Positions 14,436 through 16,789 of a stretch of 16,789 nt of DNA are shown piece after piece. Position numbers and translations under genes: made by a program. The DNA is taken from NCBI GenBank assembly GCA_002367355.1, contig DFBQ01000109.1, positions 1 to 16,789 of the forward strand, in the 5' to 3' direction. The stretch is from Deltaproteobacteria bacterium UBA3076 (lineage in GTDB: Bacteria > Desulfobacterota > Dissulfuribacteria > Dissulfuribacterales > UBA3076). Each line of letters opens with the position of its first letter. Position 1 is the stretch's first letter. The notes under the pieces are model-generated. The model saw only the letters and a list, made by a program, of their open reading frames with translations, was not told the origin of the DNA and did no database searches.

Positions 14436-14455
14436 ATGGTTCAAAATCTGTAACC

Positions 14456-14490
14456 GTTCAGAGGTTCAGGGTTCAGAGGTTCAGGGTTCA
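14456..14490. repeat. Tandem repeat of a 15-base unit between ykgJ and HPr genes
   Basis: GTTCAGAGGTTCAGG occurs twice head to tail (14456-14485) followed by GTTCA; inside, GGTTCAG-like heptamers repeat. CCGTTCA (14454-14460) and TGAACGG (about 14501-14507) at the two edges are inverted copies and could pair. Confidence 0.75.
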
Positions 14491-14557
14491 ATGTAACCCG
14501 TGAACGGCTACTAAAATCTTTATCCGCTGAGCCTCTGCTGTATTTTTTTCCAGTGGT

Positions 14558-14586
14558 TTGCAACCTTTATTTTGATACGATTTAAT
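14558..14586 (+). promoter_or_regulatory. Possible promoter of the HPr-enzyme I operon
   Basis: TTGCAA (14558-14563) and TTTAAT (14581-14586) are spaced by 17 bases. The ATG at 14598 is so close that a transcript from here would be nearly leaderless, and no ribosome-binding site is visible before that ATG, which would be consistent. Confidence 0.3.
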
Positions 14587-14597
14587 AGTCTGAAATC

Positions 14598-14870
14598 ATG
14601 GAATGTGAAGCTACTGTAACTATATATAACAGGTTGGGGCTTCATGCCCGTCCAGCCTGCCGTTTTGCTCAAAAGGCGAGTGAATTTAATGCTGATGTGT
14701 GGCTTTTGAAAGATGGGAAGAAAGTAGATGGGAAAAATATTCTTGAGGTCCTGACCCTTGCCTGCCCTCATGGGAGCGTCCTGACAGTCAGGGCAGTTGG
14801 TCCGGATTCAAACCAGGCCGTGACAGACCTTAAGACCTTAGTAGAAAGTCGCTTTGGCGAATTGGATTGA
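14598..14870 (+). CDS. ptsH: HPr phosphocarrier protein
   Basis: Small (90 aa) phosphocarrier that accepts phosphate from enzyme I on a histidine and passes it to EIIA-type proteins. The active site is NRLGLHARPA with His16 and Arg18. At the place of regulatory Ser46 of HPr (GKS-I in relatives) the sequence is DGKNILEVLTLAC, that is Asn47, so phosphorylation by HPr kinase at this position is not possible. This makes it closer in behaviour to NPr-like carriers; a regulatory rather than sugar-uptake relay is inferred. The stop overlaps the TTG alternative start of the enzyme I gene, and the ATG of that gene lies five bases after the stop, so the two genes form an operon. No EII gene is in the window. 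Confidence 0.94.
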   Translation: MECEATVTIYNRLGLHARPACRFAQKASEFNADVWLLKDGKKVDGKNILEVLTLACPHGSVLTVRAVGPDSNQAVTDLKTLVESRFGELD

Positions 14871-14875
14871 TCAAG

Positions 14876-16735
14876 ATGTCAGAAGAAAAAGGTGATTCGG
14901 TAGTTTTAAAAGGAATAGGGGCTTCGCCCGGAGTGGTCATTGGTCCTGCCTTCCTGTTGGATTATCACAAGGTTAAGATCTTAAGAAGGCAAATCGAAAA
15001 AGGCGAGATTGACCAGGAGAAACAACGCTTTGAAAATGCTGTCTCTGAGGCGGAAAACCAGATAAAACAGTTGATCGCAGAGATCCCAGAGGAGTTCAGA
15101 GAACATTCAGGGATTTTTGAAGCCTATTTGTTGATGCTCAAAGACCGTATGGTCTATGAGCGGACCTTAAGATTAATTTCTGAAGAACAGATTAACGCAG
15201 AGTGGGCCCTCAATAATGCTTTGGACCATGTTAGAGGGCTCTTTGAGCAAGTAAAAGATCCATATATCAGGGAACGTTTTGAAGATATTAAGTACGCAGT
15301 GCGGAGAGTCCAAAAGCTCTTGTCCGGGAGTCCCTCTGTGGATTTCAGTCAACTGGAGGATCCGGTTATACTGGTAGCACACGATCTGTCTCCTGCTGAT
15401 ACGATCCAAATGGCCAAAGAAAAAATCCTGGCATTTGTCACAGACATGGGGAGCCGAACATCCCACACGGCGATTCTGGGCAGATCGCTCGGTCTTCCCG
15501 CAGTTGTGGGTCTGGAAAACGCCACGTCTTCCATATTTTCCGGGGAGACTTTGATTGTAGACGGCCTATGTGGCGATGTAGTAGTAAATCCGGATGATGA
15601 GCTCTTAAGACATTACGGGGAAAAACAGGAGGATTACATACGATATCGATTGGATGTAATCCAATACAGTAACCTCCCTGCAGAGACACAGGACGGATTC
15701 AGGTTTAAGATCAAGGCTAACATAGAATTCCTTGAGGAAATTTCCTCTGTCATATCCAATGGTGCTGAGGGGATAGGGCTCTACCGTACCGAGGTCATGT
15801 ATCTGGCTCACAAGGAACTTCCCATTGAAGAGGAACTCTTTCTGGCTTACCAAGAAGTCGTAGAGCGCATGTCACCCTTTCCAACAACAATACGTACTCT
15901 GGATATTGGCGGCGACAAGTTCTTGTCGTCAGTCTCTCAGGACGATGAAAGCAATCCAGCCCTCGGACTGAGAGCAATTCGGCTCTGTTTGAAAGAGTCA
16001 AATCTGTTTCGCACACAGCTTAGGGCAATAATTAGGGCCAGTGCATACGGAGATGTGAGGATGCTTTTCCCTTTAATATCCGGCAGGTCAGAAATAATTC
16101 AGGTCAAGGAACACTTGGAGAAGACCAAGAATGAGCTGCGGAGAGAGGGAATTCCATTTAATGAAGATATCAAGACAGGCATTATGATAGAGGTCCCTTC
16201 TGCTGTACTTTTGGCGGATGTCCTTGCCAAGGAAGTGGATTTCTTCAGTATAGGTACAAACGACCTCATTCAGTATTCCCTGGCAATCGATAGAGGTAAC
16301 GAATATGTGGCACATCTCTACGAGCCTTTACACCCCGGTGTTTTGAGGATGATCTATCGTACAATAGAGGCAGCCCATGAAGCAGGAATTGAGGCGGCAG
16401 TTTGCGGAGAGATGGCAGGAGAACCGATGTATCTTCCTATACTTATTGGCATGGGTCTGGACGAACTGAGCATGAACGCCTTGGATATACCAAAGATCAA
16501 GCGCATGATTCGAATGAGTAACCAGAACCAATGCAGCGCTTTGGTTCGAGATATTCTTGAGTGCTCTACCGCACAGAAGATAAGAGGGCATCTTTTAGAC
16601 TTCCTTACCTCTGACTTCCCGGGGGAATTCGATCTCAGCCATGGGTTATATCCAGATTTTGTCGGCAGGGAGGCTGTCCTTGGGCCTCTGATGACCGGAA
16701 TGAAAGGGAACGCCCTGAATAGGCGGTTAAGTTAG
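14876..16735 (+). CDS. ptsI: PTS enzyme I (phosphoenolpyruvate-protein phosphotransferase)
   Basis: Takes phosphate from PEP and gives it to HPr. I chose the ATG at 14876 (619 aa); a TTG at 14867 would add three residues, and neither has a clear ribosome-binding site. Residues counted from this ATG: N-terminal GIGASPGVVIGPAF, helical HPr-binding domain to about 150, phosphohistidine His197 in TDMGSRTSHTAILGRSLGLP, then the PEP-binding barrel with GIGLYRTEVMYL (about 299-310), TIRTLDIGGDK, NPALGLRAIRLCL, GIMIEVPSA, FFSIGTNDLIQYSLAIDR and Cys510 in VCGEMAGEP. It is complete, without fusion to GAF (as in PtsP) or other domains. It follows the HPr gene directly, forming a self-contained relay whose acceptor must be encoded elsewhere. 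Confidence 0.96.
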   Translation: MSEEKGDSVVLKGIGASPGVVIGPAFLLDYHKVKILRRQIEKGEIDQEKQRFENAVSEAENQIKQLIAEIPEEFREHSGIFEAYLLMLKDRMVYERTLRLISEEQINAEWALNNALDHVRGLFEQVKDPYIRERFEDIKYAVRRVQKLLSGSPSVDFSQLEDPVILVAHDLSPADTIQMAKEKILAFVTDMGSRTSHTAILGRSLGLPAVVGLENATSSIFSGETLIVDGLCGDVVVNPDDELLRHYGEKQEDYIRYRLDVIQYSNLPAETQDGFRFKIKANIEFLEEISSVISNGAEGIGLYRTEVMYLAHKELPIEEELFLAYQEVVERMSPFPTTIRTLDIGGDKFLSSVSQDDESNPALGLRAIRLCLKESNLFRTQLRAIIRASAYGDVRMLFPLISGRSEIIQVKEHLEKTKNELRREGIPFNEDIKTGIMIEVPSAVLLADVLAKEVDFFSIGTNDLIQYSLAIDRGNEYVAHLYEPLHPGVLRMIYRTIEAAHEAGIEAAVCGEMAGEPMYLPILIGMGLDELSMNALDIPKIKRMIRMSNQNQCSALVRDILECSTAQKIRGHLLDFLTSDFPGEFDLSHGLYPDFVGREAVLGPLMTGMKGNALNRRLS

Positions 16736-16789
16736 GGCCTGTCACGAAACAAGAGGCTCCTTCTTCCTAAGTTGAGCGATTAGCTGTTA

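Noticed and set aside
14454..14507. CRISPR array or intrinsic terminator
   Set aside because: The units are adjacent with no spacers, and the possible pairing of the edges has no following U tract.

Overview
The window reads as a chromosomal segment of a Gram-negative bacterium with moderate GC content. Gene content and style (mutL-miaA-pgsA operon, HPr plus enzyme I with no sugar EII genes in view, YkgJ-type cysteine protein, many short repeats between genes) suggest a deltaproteobacterial or Desulfobacterota lineage. That placement is an inference, because no rRNA or other phylogenetic marker is present.

Layout. Positions 1-1516 (+) hold the end of a lipid or polyketide-like operon: a hotdog thioesterase cut by the window edge, overlapping by 4 bases a complete FabF-like ketosynthase. 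Positions 1517-3922 are a decayed island. It contains a C-terminal scrap of an IS200-type transposase (-), an intact Phd/VapC-type toxin-antitoxin pair (-) with its own promoter, a scrap of a DNA methyltransferase (+), and a small inverted-repeat element. recQ (+) follows and runs into a 186-bp inverted-repeat element that supplies its last codons and stop. A tight minus-strand operon, mutL-miaA-pgsA, occupies 6365-9712. Positions 9726-13652 form a patchwork: a truncated AlbA-domain regulator overlapping a cysteine desulfurase, then a DegT/WbpE-like sugar aminotransferase enclosed by two copies of one small element, the whole lying between inverted copies of a second repeat. The right end (+) holds a YkgJ cysteine-cluster protein, HPr and enzyme I.

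Functional links. mutL, miaA and pgsA are housekeeping genes (mismatch repair, tRNA i6A modification, phosphatidylglycerol synthesis) joined by a 4-base overlap and a 13-base gap. HPr and enzyme I form a PEP-dependent phosphorelay; its target is not in view. The desulfurase and aminotransferase are both PLP enzymes but have no clear common pathway.

The most notable feature is the repeat architecture. At least four small non-autonomous elements with terminal inverted repeats lie flush against gene ends and supply stop codons or a ribosome-binding site. In one element family the central ~67 bp has the opposite orientation relative to its flanks in the two copies, as if it had flipped. Short 7-8 base tandem repeats recur, including an array inside the 5' end of miaA. 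I did not find a CRISPR array, an RNA gene or a complete new defence system.
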